This document shows, one piece after another, positions 1-10,502 of a stretch of 64,000 bases of DNA. The translations under genes and the position numbers were made by a program. This stretch comes from Sinomonas atrocyanea (GTDB lineage: Bacteria > Actinomycetota > Actinomycetes > Actinomycetales > Micrococcaceae). Every line of letters begins with the position of its first letter. Within the stretch, counting starts at the first letter, position 1. A model generated the notes under the pieces. The model was not told the origin of the DNA. It did no database searches and saw only the letters and a program-made list of their open reading frames with translations. The DNA lies in contig NZ_JAUSTE010000003.1 in NCBI RefSeq assembly GCF_030812675.1, positions 124,001 to 188,000 on the forward strand, written 5' to 3'.

Positions 1-423
1 CTGCCGGTCGAGAAGGACCTGATCGTGGACATGGAACCGTTCTTCCAGTCCTATCGCGAGATCATGCCGTTCCTCGTCTCCAAGGGCCACGTGCCCACCA
101 AGGAGCGACTCCAGTCAGCCGAGGAGCGCGAGCGCTTCGACGACACCACGAAGTGCATCCTCTGCGCCGCGTGCACCTCGTCCTGCCCGGTGTTCTGGAC
201 CGACGGGCAGTACTTCGGGCCCGCCGCCATCGTGAACGCGCACCGCTTCATCTTCGATTCGCGGGACGACGCCGGCGACATGCGCCTCGAGATCCTCAAC
301 GACAAGGAGGGCGTGTGGCGCTGCCGCACGACCTTCAACTGCACCGAGGCATGCCCCCGCGGCATCCAGGTCACGCAGGCGATCGCCGAGGTCAAGCAGG
401 CCATCCTGGCCCGCAAGATGTAG
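1..423 (+). CDS. sdhB: Succinate dehydrogenase iron-sulfur subunit, 3' part
   Basis: This is the C-terminal 140 residues of SdhB; the reading frame is open from base 1, so the start lies outside the window. SdhB carries electrons from the flavoprotein SdhA to the membrane quinone site through three Fe-S clusters (complex II, TCA cycle). The two C-terminal cluster motifs are visible: CILCAACTSSCP near base 157 ([4Fe-4S] ligands plus one shared cysteine) and CTEACPRGI near base 342, together the ferredoxin-like half that binds the [4Fe-4S] and [3Fe-4S] clusters. The N-terminal [2Fe-2S] domain is outside the window. A long hairpin follows the stop codon, so this is probably the last gene of the sdh operon. 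Confidence 0.96.
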   Translation: MPVEKDLIVDMEPFFQSYREIMPFLVSKGHVPTKERLQSAEERERFDDTTKCILCAACTSSCPVFWTDGQYFGPAAIVNAHRFIFDSRDDAGDMRLEILNDKEGVWRCRTTFNCTEACPRGIQVTQAIAEVKQAILARKM

Positions 424-446
424 CGGACCGCCGCCCGGCAAACACG

Positions 447-489
447 GGGGCGCCGCCCGTCCTGACCTGGTCAGGACGGGCGGCGCCCC
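447..489. terminator. Bidirectional hairpin terminator
   Basis: A nearly uninterrupted inverted repeat of about 20 bp per arm (arms begin GGGGCGCCGCCC and end GGGCGGCGCCCC). It lies between the sdhB stop and the convergent 2H phosphoesterase gene and has no U-tract. It probably ends transcription from both sides. Confidence 0.85.
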
Positions 490-516
490 TCTGTGTGCCC
501 TCCTGCGCAGCCGCGC

Positions 517-1095
517 TCAGGCCTTCTCGCGGCCGCCGAACTTGAGCTCTTCCCGCAGCTGCCAGAAGCCGTCGGCGTCGTGCTGGTACAGGCCCATGCT
601 GTCCACCGTGAAGGAGGCGCTGTAGGTCTCGAGCCCGCTCTGGGCCTCGTCGAGCCGCTCGGGCGGCAGGTCGTGCGCCACCGTGACGTGGGGATGGTAC
701 GGGAAGGGCAGGGTGCGAGCGAGCGGGCCACGCTGGAGCTCGCGGTGCAGGCTGACGCACTCCTCGAAGCCCTCGTCCACGTTGACGTACACCACGGGTG
801 AGACGGGGCGGAACGTGCCGGTGCCCCGCAGGCGCACAGTGAACGGCCGGGCCCGGGCGGCCACCGCGCGCACGTGCCGGGCCGCCGCGTCCCAGTCGGA
901 CGTCTCGGTGGTGGTCACGAGCGTGATGTGGGCCGGGATGACCTCGGCCATCCGGTCCCCGAAGGAGGCACGCCAAGCGCGCAGCTCCTGGGCCACGGTG
1001 TCGGGGAACCCCAAGATCACCCCGACGAGCGGCCGGTATGCACCTCCGGCGGTACCCGCTGCGTCCTCGATCGCGCCGTCCTCGAATCCCGGCAT
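517..1095 (-). CDS. 2'-5' RNA ligase family protein (2H phosphoesterase)
   Basis: A 192-residue protein with the two HxT/HxTx signatures of the 2H phosphoesterase superfamily, HITL near residue 56 and HVTV near residue 136. These supply the catalytic histidine/threonine pairs in LigT-, CPDase- and ThpR-like enzymes, which act on cyclic phosphates or 2'-5' linkages in RNA. The true substrate cannot be told from sequence. The ATG lies 4 nt after the trpS stop, so the gene is very likely translated from the xth-trpS transcript. The start is tentative because the first 18 residues look non-conserved. Confidence 0.85.
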   Translation of the reverse strand: MPGFEDGAIEDAAGTAGGAYRPLVGVILGFPDTVAQELRAWRASFGDRMAEVIPAHITLVTTTETSDWDAAARHVRAVAARARPFTVRLRGTGTFRPVSPVVYVNVDEGFEECVSLHRELQRGPLARTLPFPYHPHVTVAHDLPPERLDEAQSGLETYSASFTVDSMGLYQHDADGFWQLREELKFGGREKA

Positions 1096-1099
1096 GGCC

Positions 1100-2993
<1,894 letters not shown>

Positions 2994-3002
2994 CTGGCTA
3001 CT

Positions 3003-3536
3003 CTACCCTTCGTCGATGACGGTCCCGGTGAGGGGCGTGCCGTCGTCCGGGCGGAGCATGTCGCGGGCGTTGGCGGCGGTGATCTGGATCGTCTCGAGCG
3101 CCCGGTCCACCATCTCGCGGTCGCCTCCGAGGTTCTCGCGGATCACGCGCTCCTGCACCTGGATGATCTTGAAGGAGTGGTCGAGCTTGAGGTCGCGGAC
3201 CTCGTCGACCGAGCGGGCCTCCCCGCCGGCGACCGACGGCGCGCGGCCGGTGAGCTGCTCGGCGGCCCGCTCGAAGCGCTCCTGCGCCTTGCGGCCCGCG
3301 GTGCGCACCGTGGTGAAGACGAACAGCGCGAAGACCAGCCAGCCGAACGAGACGATGGCCACGATCCATCCGATCACGGCATTCTGGTTCGCAGCGAAGA
3401 TCACGGCCACGAGGAACGCGAGCACGAGGACCGACAGGCCGAGCGCGCCGACCTTGAGGCCTCCGCGGCGGCTTGCCGGGGCGCCGTCGGACTGGGGGGA
3501 CGTGTTCTGGTGGCCGATACTCTGCATGCGGTCCAT
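3003..3536 (-). CDS. Two-helix membrane protein of unknown function
   Basis: I do not recognise a named family. Starting at ATG 3536 (or 3527) the product is about 177 residues: a short polar N terminus, two adjacent hydrophobic segments (about residues 28-48 and 55-75), then a cytoplasmic-looking tail of about 100 residues rich in charged helix (RKAQERFERAAEQL). It is the first gene of the xth-trpS-2H operon, 9 nt upstream of xth. The longer open frame upstream runs through repeat DNA and is not credible coding sequence. Confidence 0.7.
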   Translation of the reverse strand: MDRMQSIGHQNTSPQSDGAPASRRGGLKVGALGLSVLVLAFLVAVIFAANQNAVIGWIVAIVSFGWLVFALFVFTTVRTAGRKAQERFERAAEQLTGRAPSVAGGEARSVDEVRDLKLDHSFKIIQVQERVIRENLGGDREMVDRALETIQITAANARDMLRPDDGTPLTGTVIDEG

Positions 3537-3668
3537 TCTCCCAGACGCCCGCACCGCCGCCCGCCGCGCCCGCTCTCCCTGCCGCCCGCGCTCGCACCTC
3601 CTCTCCCCCGGCCCGGCCCTGCCGCCCTCCCCGCCCCGGCCCTGCCGCCCACTCCGCCCCGGCCTGCC

Positions 3669-3884
3669 GTCTCGGGTACGCATCTCGTCGCGATTTCCCC
3701 GTCTCGGGTACGCATCTCGTCGCGATTTCCCCGTCTCGGGTACGAGCGTGGCGCGGACGACGGCGGGTGCCCGGCCCGCGCGGGCCGGGCACCCGCCGTC
3801 GTGCGTACACGAACCCCGAATACGCGACGAGATGCGTACCCGAAACCCCGAAAAGCCGACGAGATGCGTACCCGAAACGGGACG
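3669..3884. repeat. Family A 32-bp tandem repeats, arranged as inverted arrays
   Basis: Most of the 366-bp gap between 3540 and 3905 is repeat. A 32-bp unit with core GGGTACGCATCTCGTCG starts at 3669, 3701 and (truncated) 3733. After a 46-bp palindrome the same core returns in inverse orientation (CGACGAGATGCGTACCC) near 3826 and 3858. The gap is otherwise GC-rich and has no credible gene. The same unit with the same 32-bp period recurs at 35461-35567. Confidence 0.9.
3757..3802. terminator. 46-bp perfect palindrome, probable terminator
   Basis: Two 23-bp arms with no spacer (ACGACGGCGGGTGCCC... and its complement) at the centre of the inverted family A arrays. It lies downstream of the ABC-2 exporter operon, so it probably ends that transcript. 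It ends in GCCGTCGT, a sequence shared with several other hairpins in the window. Confidence 0.75.
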
Positions 3885-3905
3885 GCGGGTGGGGTCAGGT
3901 GGGGG

Positions 3906-4736
3906 TCAGCGCAGGAAGAGGGAGCGCAGCCGGCGCGTGGTGAACGCGACCCCCAAGAGGATCATGATCGCGTAGTACAGCAGGTGCACGCCCGTGGCCG
4001 GGGTGAAGGCCCCGATGCTGATCTGGCGCATGAGCTCCACGCCGTGCCACAGGGGGAACGCCTGCACGATCCACTGCACCGGCGCCGGATAGACGGACAG
4101 CGGGTAAAAGGTCGCCGAGAACAAGAACATGGGCAGCATGACGAACGTGATCAGGTCCATCTGCTGGAACGTCTTCATGTAGCTCGTGATGGCCATCCCG
4201 AAGGACGCGAAGCCGAAGGCGACCATCACGGAGGCGGGCACCAGCAGGAGCGCCCAGGGCGTGGTGATGAGGCCCATGACCCCCATGACACCCGTGAAGC
4301 CCAGCGCGTAGAGGAAGCCGCGGAACAGGGCCATGAAGATCTCGCCCATGGCAATGTCGAGCGGGCCGAGGGACGTGTAGAGCATGCCCTGGTAGAGCTT
4401 GCCGAAGTGCATCTTGAAGAACACGTTCCACGTCGAGTCGTAGATGGCGCCGTTCATGGCCGAGACCGCCAGGAGCGCCGGCGCGATGTACGCGGCGTAG
4501 GAGATGGGCGCGCCGCCGGGGCCGGTGACGTTGCCGACGAGGCTGCCGAGCCCGATCCCCATCGAGAGCAGGTAGAACACCGGCTCGAAGAACCCGGAGA
4601 CGAGGATGATCCAGTTCTGGCTCTTGATGACGCGGAAGCCGCGCTCGATCACCGCGCGCGCGTTGCCCGCGTACAGCGCGCCCAGAGGCCGGCCGCTGGC
4701 GGTGATCTCGTAGTCCTCGTCGGTCAGGGCGCTCAC
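3906..4736 (-). CDS. ABC-2 type exporter permease, second subunit
   Basis: A 276-residue permease with six predicted membrane segments, resembling the NodJ/DrrB-type ABC-2 permeases that pair with a DrrA/NodI ATPase to export drugs, lipids or glycans. The region FSATFYPLSVYP (about residues 190-210) is the characteristic ABC-2 signature loop. It starts at GTG 4736, whose bases overlap the stop of the upstream permease (GTGA, 4-nt overlap), so the two are probably translationally coupled and form a heterodimer. The substrate cannot be inferred. Confidence 0.9.
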   Translation of the reverse strand: MSALTDEDYEITASGRPLGALYAGNARAVIERGFRVIKSQNWIILVSGFFEPVFYLLSMGIGLGSLVGNVTGPGGAPISYAAYIAPALLAVSAMNGAIYDSTWNVFFKMHFGKLYQGMLYTSLGPLDIAMGEIFMALFRGFLYALGFTGVMGVMGLITTPWALLLVPASVMVAFGFASFGMAITSYMKTFQQMDLITFVMLPMFLFSATFYPLSVYPAPVQWIVQAFPLWHGVELMRQISIGAFTPATGVHLLYYAIMILLGVAFTTRRLRSLFLR

Positions 4737-5576
4737 TTGCCCATCCTCTTCGCGTAATTCCTGCGCGCCCACCAGATGCCCACGGCACCGAGCGCGGCCA
4801 GGTACAGCACGTGCACCGCCACGAGCCAGCCCGGCTCGTCCATCCCGTACGAGGCCATGCGGCCGAGCTCGTTCCCGTGCCACAGCGGCGAGATCCAGCC
4901 GATCCACTGCATGCCCACGGGCATCGTGGCGAGCGGGTAGAAGGTGCCGGAGAACAGGAACAGGGGCATGACGATGAAGCGCTGGATCATGGAGAACTGG
5001 AAGTTCTCCGACTCGATGTGCGCCGAGTAGGCCATGAGCGGGGCACCGAAGGCCATGCCGGCGAACACGCCGATCGGCACGAGCAGCCACGCCCAGGGAC
5101 CGGGCGCGGCGCCGAAGGCGAGCATGATGAGGAAGAACACGAGGCACTGGACGGTGAGCCGCACGCCGACGGCCATGATGTGCCCGGCCGCGAGCTGCCC
5201 CGGCACGAGCGGGGTGACGTGCGGGCCGAAGTAGACGCGGCGCCACTTGAAGCCGTCCATGACGGGGAACATCATCTCGTTCGCGCTGGTCATGACTGCG
5301 CTCGAGACGAGCAGGGCCGGGGCGGCGAACGCGAGGTACCCCACGCCGTCGAACGCGGCCCGCGCCCCGCCCGCGCTCCTGTCCACGATCGAGGCCAGCC
5401 CGACCCCCATCGAGAACAGGTACAGCAGCGGGTTGCCCACGCTCGTCACGACGATCGTGACGAGGTAGGCGCGCATGCCGCGGAGCATGTGCTCGGCGAA
5501 GTAGAACGAGCCCCAGCGCCGGGCCTTCGCGGCCGAGACGTCGGGGGCGTGCGCGGTGAGGCGGGTCGGCGCGGCC

Positions 5577-5584
<8 letters not shown>
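4733..5584 (-). CDS. ABC-2 type exporter permease, first subunit
   Basis: A 283-residue ABC-2 permease, homologous in architecture to its downstream neighbour: long cytoplasmic N terminus, about six hydrophobic segments, and the loop FSGTFYPLATMP near residue 205. The start is a TTG that overlaps the ATPase stop by 8 nt, with AGGACGG upstream as a plausible ribosome-binding site. With the ATPase and second permease it makes a complete heteromeric exporter. DrrAB-like drug or lipid export is the usual role of this family. Confidence 0.9.
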
Positions 5585-6515
<931 letters not shown>

Positions 6516-6598
6516 GGCTGACCCCCCGGCAGTTACAAGAGCGGAATGTGACACAGGTCGCAGCCTAGTACGGTCGGCCACATTCCGCAACGAGTCTT

Positions 6599-7579
6599 TC
6601 ACAATGGGGAGGGACCTCCGGGGCCTCGCCCACCGGCGCCCTGGCCGGCGATGAACTCCATGAGGGCCGTGGCGCGCCGGGTGGGCCGCACGGCGGCATT
6701 CCAAGCCATGAGCACCCGGACCGGCGCCGGGGCCGGGGTGATCTCGACGGGCACCACCGGCAGCCCCTCGTAGGTCTCGTCCCGCGCCGGGCGCTGGACC
6801 AGTAGGGCATAGCCCAGGCCGCGGCCCACGAGCGAGCGCGTGAGCTCGAAGTCCGTGGTGCGGTAGCGGATGCGCGGGACCACCCCGGCGGCGCGGAACA
6901 CGGACAGGGTGTGCTCGCCGCTGGGGTGCAGGTCGAGGAAGACGAGCGGGTCCTCCGCGAGCGCGTCCAGCGTGACCGCGTGGGCGCCGGCGAGCGGGTG
7001 GTCCGCGCCCAGGAGCGCGTAGACGCGGGCCTCCGAGATGGTCCGCGCCTCGAGGCCCTGCGGAAGGTTCATGTCGTACAGCAGGGCCGCATCGAGCTCC
7101 CCGGCGAGCAGCGCCTCCTCGAGCGGGGCCTGCTGGTCGGCGACGAAGTCGAGCTGGACCTCGGGGTGCGCCCGGCCGAATTCCGCCAGGATGGGCGGGA
7201 TCAGGGTCACGGCGAGCGTCGAGTAGCAGCCCAGGGCGACGGGCCCGCGGAGGGTCGCACCGGCGTCGAGCGCGGAGAGCTCGAGGTCCGCGGCGCCCGC
7301 GAGGAGCTCGCGGGCGTGGTCGCGGACGTAGGCGCCGGCCGGGGTGAGGACCACGCCGTGCGCGCGGCGGCGCACGAGCAGCTGGGCGCCGAGGGCCCGC
7401 TCGAGGTCGCTGAGCGCCGAGCCGACCGCCGTCTGGGTCACGTGCAGCCGCTGCGCCGCGGCGCTGATCGACCCCGCGTCCGCGACCGCCAGCAGGTAGC
7501 CGAGCTGGCGGAGCGTGAACCGGCTCGGGATGCGGACGACGCCGGGCGCCTCGCCCGCGCGTCCCGTCGCCTCTCCCAT
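6599..7579 (-). CDS. LysR-type transcriptional regulator, divergent from the P450 operon
   Basis: A 326-residue LTTR: N-terminal winged helix-turn-helix (about residues 18-77, with SISAAAQRLHVTQTAVGSAL) and a periplasmic-binding-protein-like effector domain. The ATG at 7579 has AAGGGGG upstream. It is transcribed away from the cytochrome P450 gene across an 88-bp AT-rich gap, the classic LTTR arrangement, so it probably controls the P450-ferredoxin-reductase operon in response to substrate. It is clearly related to the second LTTR at 10472-11437; both effector domains share the motif DAALLYDM/DVAIMYDM. Confidence 0.93.
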   Translation of the reverse strand: MGEATGRAGEAPGVVRIPSRFTLRQLGYLLAVADAGSISAAAQRLHVTQTAVGSALSDLERALGAQLLVRRRAHGVVLTPAGAYVRDHARELLAGAADLELSALDAGATLRGPVALGCYSTLAVTLIPPILAEFGRAHPEVQLDFVADQQAPLEEALLAGELDAALLYDMNLPQGLEARTISEARVYALLGADHPLAGAHAVTLDALAEDPLVFLDLHPSGEHTLSVFRAAGVVPRIRYRTTDFELTRSLVGRGLGYALLVQRPARDETYEGLPVVPVEITPAPAPVRVLMAWNAAVRPTRRATALMEFIAGQGAGGRGPGGPSPL

Positions 7580-7626
7580 GGCACACCCCCTTGTGAAGAA
7601 GAAGTTGTCTATTATCGAGCTTTTTT

Positions 7627-7657
7627 GAACTTTACCTGCCTTTATGGCGTCCGCCAC
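7627..7657 (+). promoter_or_regulatory. 31-bp element upstream of the P450 gene
   Basis: GAACTTTAC, 9 nt, TGGCGTCCGCCAC. It matches 22 of 31 positions, without gaps, to 11489-11519 in front of the MHS transporter. It could be an LTTR site or a promoter of the ECF sigma type (GAAC-like upstream box, CGTC-like downstream box, 15 nt apart). Confidence 0.65.
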
Positions 7658-7667
7658 ACTCGGAGCC

Positions 7668-8867
7668 ATGACCGTTCAGCCAGCCCCCGCCCCCGCCGAT
7701 CTGGGCGCCCCCATCGCCGACTGGGTCCGCATCGAGGACCTCTACGACGACCCCTACCCCATCTACCGGCGGCTGCGCGCCGAGTCGCCCGTCGCGTGGG
7801 TGCCGGCCGTGGGCCGCTACCTCGTGACGAGCTTCGAGGCCTGCCACCGGATCGAGCAGGACGCCGACACGTTCTCGGCGGACGAGGAGGGCTCGCTCAT
7901 GAAGCGCTCCATGGGCCACTCCATGCTGCGCAAGGACGACCCCGAGCACCAGGTGGACCGCGCGGCGTACGGGCCGGTGCTGCGGCCCAAGGCCATCAAG
8001 GAGACGTGGACGGCGGTCTTCGCCAGGAACGCCGAGAAGTACCTCGCCGACTTCGCCGCGGCCGGCCCGGGGGCCGACCTGCACCTGGGCTTCGCGGCCC
8101 CCTTCGCCGCCGAGAACCTGCGCGAGATCATGGGCTTCCGCAACGCCACGCAGGAGGACCTGCAGCGCTGGAGCCAGACCATGATCGACGGCACGGGCAA
8201 CTACGCCGACGATCCGGATGTGTGGGCCAAGTCCGCGGCGTCCAGCGCCGAGGTGGACGCCGCGATCGACGAGCTCATCCCGGTGCTCACGGCCGATCCG
8301 GACGCGACCCTCCTCTCGGCAGTGGTCAACGCCGGGCTGCCCGTCGAGGCCATCCGGGCGAACATGAAGATGACGATCGGCGGCGGGCTCAACGAGCCCC
8401 GCGACGTGCTCGGCACGGCTGTGTGGGCCCTCCTGTCCAACCCGGACCAGCTCGCCCAGGTCCTCGCCGACCCGGCGCTGTGGCCCACCGCGTTCGAGGA
8501 GGCCGTCCGCTGGGTCGCGCCGATCGGGATGTACCCGCGCCAGACCACCCGTGCGGTGGAGCTCGGCGGGGCGAGCCTGCCCGCGGGGGCGCGGCTCGGC
8601 GTCGTCATCGGCGCCGCGAACCGCGACCCGGAGCAGTTCGAAGACCCCGAGGCGTACAACCTCAACCGCGAGAAGAGGCCCCACCTCGCCTTCGGCGGCG
8701 GCACGCACTTCTGCGCCGGCACCTGGGTGGCCCGCACATCCGTGGCCCAGGTGGCCCTCCCGCGGCTCTTCGACGCCCTTCCGGGCCTGCGGCTCGCCGA
8801 CCGGCCGGCCCGCGAGGGCGGCTGGGTCTTCCGCGGCATGCTCGAGCTCCCCGTGGCCTGGAACTGA
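7668..8867 (+). CDS. Cytochrome P450 monooxygenase
   Basis: A 399-residue soluble bacterial P450. The ExxR pair is EAVR (278-281) and the heme loop is FGGGTHFCAG with Cys349 as the thiolate ligand. The I-helix reads GGGLNEPRD (about 238-246): the usual acid-threonine pair for oxygen activation is replaced by Asn-Glu-Pro. A related Gln-Glu-Pro arrangement occurs in the aryl-ether O-demethylase GcoA (CYP255), as I recall it, and the C terminus (VFRGMLELPVAW) also resembles that group. I start it at ATG 7668; an in-frame ATG at 7644 lies inside the shared promoter element. A small aromatic or terpenoid substrate is likely, but the identity is inference. Confidence 0.93.
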   Translation: MTVQPAPAPADLGAPIADWVRIEDLYDDPYPIYRRLRAESPVAWVPAVGRYLVTSFEACHRIEQDADTFSADEEGSLMKRSMGHSMLRKDDPEHQVDRAAYGPVLRPKAIKETWTAVFARNAEKYLADFAAAGPGADLHLGFAAPFAAENLREIMGFRNATQEDLQRWSQTMIDGTGNYADDPDVWAKSAASSAEVDAAIDELIPVLTADPDATLLSAVVNAGLPVEAIRANMKMTIGGGLNEPRDVLGTAVWALLSNPDQLAQVLADPALWPTAFEEAVRWVAPIGMYPRQTTRAVELGGASLPAGARLGVVIGAANRDPEQFEDPEAYNLNREKRPHLAFGGGTHFCAGTWVARTSVAQVALPRLFDALPGLRLADRPAREGGWVFRGMLELPVAWN

Positions 8868-8879
8868 GGAAGGAAGACC

Positions 8880-9203
8880 ATGCCCACCATCACCTACGTC
8901 CAGCCGGACGGCACCGAGACCGTCCTCGATGTCCAGCCCACCACCTCCGCGATGCGCGCGGCCGTCAGCGCGGGCGTCCCCGGGATCGTCGGCGAGTGCG
9001 GCGGCCAGGCCATGTGCGCCACCTGCCATGTCCTGGTCCGCCCCGACTTCCTCGACGTCCTCCCCCCGATGGGCGAGGACGAGGACGAGATGCTCGAGTG
9101 CACTTCCACGCCCCGCGACGGCGCCCGCAGCCGCCTCGGCTGCCAGATCTCCTGCGGGACCCTCGACGCCCTCGTGGTCGACGTCCCCGCGGGCCAGGTG
9201 TAG
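8880..9203 (+). CDS. [2Fe-2S] ferredoxin, putidaredoxin/adrenodoxin type
   Basis: A 107-residue ferredoxin with the cluster ligands Cys40-x5-Cys46-x2-Cys49-x38-Cys88, the spacing of putidaredoxin-like P450 ferredoxins. It starts 12 nt after the P450 stop with AGGAAGGAAG as ribosome-binding site. It carries electrons one at a time from the FAD reductase encoded next to the P450. Two further cysteines (near 74 and 92) are not predicted ligands. Confidence 0.96.
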   Translation: MPTITYVQPDGTETVLDVQPTTSAMRAAVSAGVPGIVGECGGQAMCATCHVLVRPDFLDVLPPMGEDEDEMLECTSTPRDGARSRLGCQISCGTLDALVVDVPAGQV

Positions 9204-9206
9204 CGG

Positions 9207-10502
9207 ATGGCCCAGCAGCCTCCCCTCGGCCCGGCGGACAGCGTGGTGGTGGTCGGCGCCGGCCACGCGGGCGTCCAGCTCGTCGACTCGCTCCGCGCGG
9301 GCGGCTACGCCGGGGCCATCACGCTCCTCTCCCGCGAGTCGGCCCGGCCGTACCAGCGGCCGCCGCTGTCCAAGGACTTCATCGCCGCCTCCGGTGCGCC
9401 CGAGGCCCTGCCGCTGCGCGGCGAGGGCTTCTTCGACGACGCCGGCGTGCGCGCCCTCTGGGGAGTCGCCGCCGAGCGCATCGACCCCGAAGCGCGCCAG
9501 CTCGTGGCGGACACCGGCGAGCGCATCGCGTACTCGGCGCTCGTCCTCGCGACGGGGGCCGACAACCGCCGCCTCGGGGTGCCGGGCGAGGACCTCGCAG
9601 GTGTCGTGTCCCTGCGGACGCTGGAGGACGCCGCGCGGGCGCGGGCCGGCCTCGAGGGGGCAAGGCGCGCCGTGGTCGTCGGCGCCGGCTTCGTGGGCCT
9701 TGAGGTCGCGGCCGCCGCCAGGGCCCGCGGAGTCGACGTCACCGTCGTGGCGCCCACCGAACGTCCCCTGCGGCGCTCCGTCTCCCCCGCGGTCTCGGCC
9801 TTCCTCGCCGAGCGCCATGCACTGGACGGGGTACGGCTCGAGCTGGGCACCGCGGTGGCGGGCTTCCTGCCGCGCCCGGCCGGGTCCGGCAGCGGCGACC
9901 GGGTGGCCTCGGTGATGACCGCGGACGGGCGCGAGCTGCCGGCCGACGTCGTCGTGGTCGGCGTCGGGGCCTTCCCCGCCGTGGGGCTCGCCGCTGCTGC
10001 CGGGCTGGCGGTCGGGGACGGGGTGACGGTCGACGGCGGTCTGCGCACCTCCGATCCGCACATCCTCGCCATCGGCGACTGCGCGAGCTTCCCGAGCGCG
10101 CACGCGGGGCGCCGGGTCCGCCTCGAGTCGGTGCAGAACGCGACCGACCAGGCGCGGCACGCCGCCGCCGTCCTGCTGGGCGCCGCAGCGGGCCCCTACG
10201 CCGAGCTCCCGTGGTTCTGGAGCCACCAGGGCCCCACGAAGGTCCAGATCGCCGGGCTCTCCCGGAGCGACGCGCACCGCGTGGTGCGCGGCGACCGGGC
10301 TTCCGGGAAGTTCTCCGTGTTCGCCTTCGACGTCACCGGCGCCGAGGCGCGGCTCGTCGCCGTGGAGAGCGTCAACAGTCCCACCGACCATCTGGCCGCG
10401 CGCCGCCTCCTCGGGGCGGGCCGGCAGCTCACCCCGGACGACGCCGCCGACCCGGCCTTCGACCTGAAGGCCTATTCGCGCGCGGCGCCGGTCCCCGCAT
10501 GA
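9207..10502 (+). CDS. FAD-dependent ferredoxin reductase
   Basis: A 431-residue NAD(P)H:ferredoxin reductase of the putidaredoxin/rhodocoxin reductase family. It shows the N-terminal FAD-binding GAGHAG (residues 16-21), a second dinucleotide fold VVGAGFVGLE (about 155) for NAD(P)H, and AIGDCASFPS (about 288) that closes the FAD site. It starts 3 nt after the ferredoxin stop, completing a three-gene class I P450 operon. Its last 31 bp overlap the 3' end of the convergent LysR gene. Confidence 0.95.
   Translation: MAQQPPLGPADSVVVVGAGHAGVQLVDSLRAGGYAGAITLLSRESARPYQRPPLSKDFIAASGAPEALPLRGEGFFDDAGVRALWGVAAERIDPEARQLVADTGERIAYSALVLATGADNRRLGVPGEDLAGVVSLRTLEDAARARAGLEGARRAVVVGAGFVGLEVAAAARARGVDVTVVAPTERPLRRSVSPAVSAFLAERHALDGVRLELGTAVAGFLPRPAGSGSGDRVASVMTADGRELPADVVVVGVGAFPAVGLAAAAGLAVGDGVTVDGGLRTSDPHILAIGDCASFPSAHAGRRVRLESVQNATDQARHAAAVLLGAAAGPYAELPWFWSHQGPTKVQIAGLSRSDAHRVVRGDRASGKFSVFAFDVTGAEARLVAVESVNSPTDHLAARRLLGAGRQLTPDDAADPAFDLKAYSRAAPVPA

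Noticed and set aside
3669-3884. CRISPR array
   Set aside because: The 32-bp units are head to tail with no unique spacers, and the orientation flips around a palindrome; no cas genes are present.
7644-7667. Upstream ATG (7644) as the P450 start
   Set aside because: It lies inside the 31-bp element shared with the MHS promoter, adds eight non-conserved residues, and has no ribosome-binding site.
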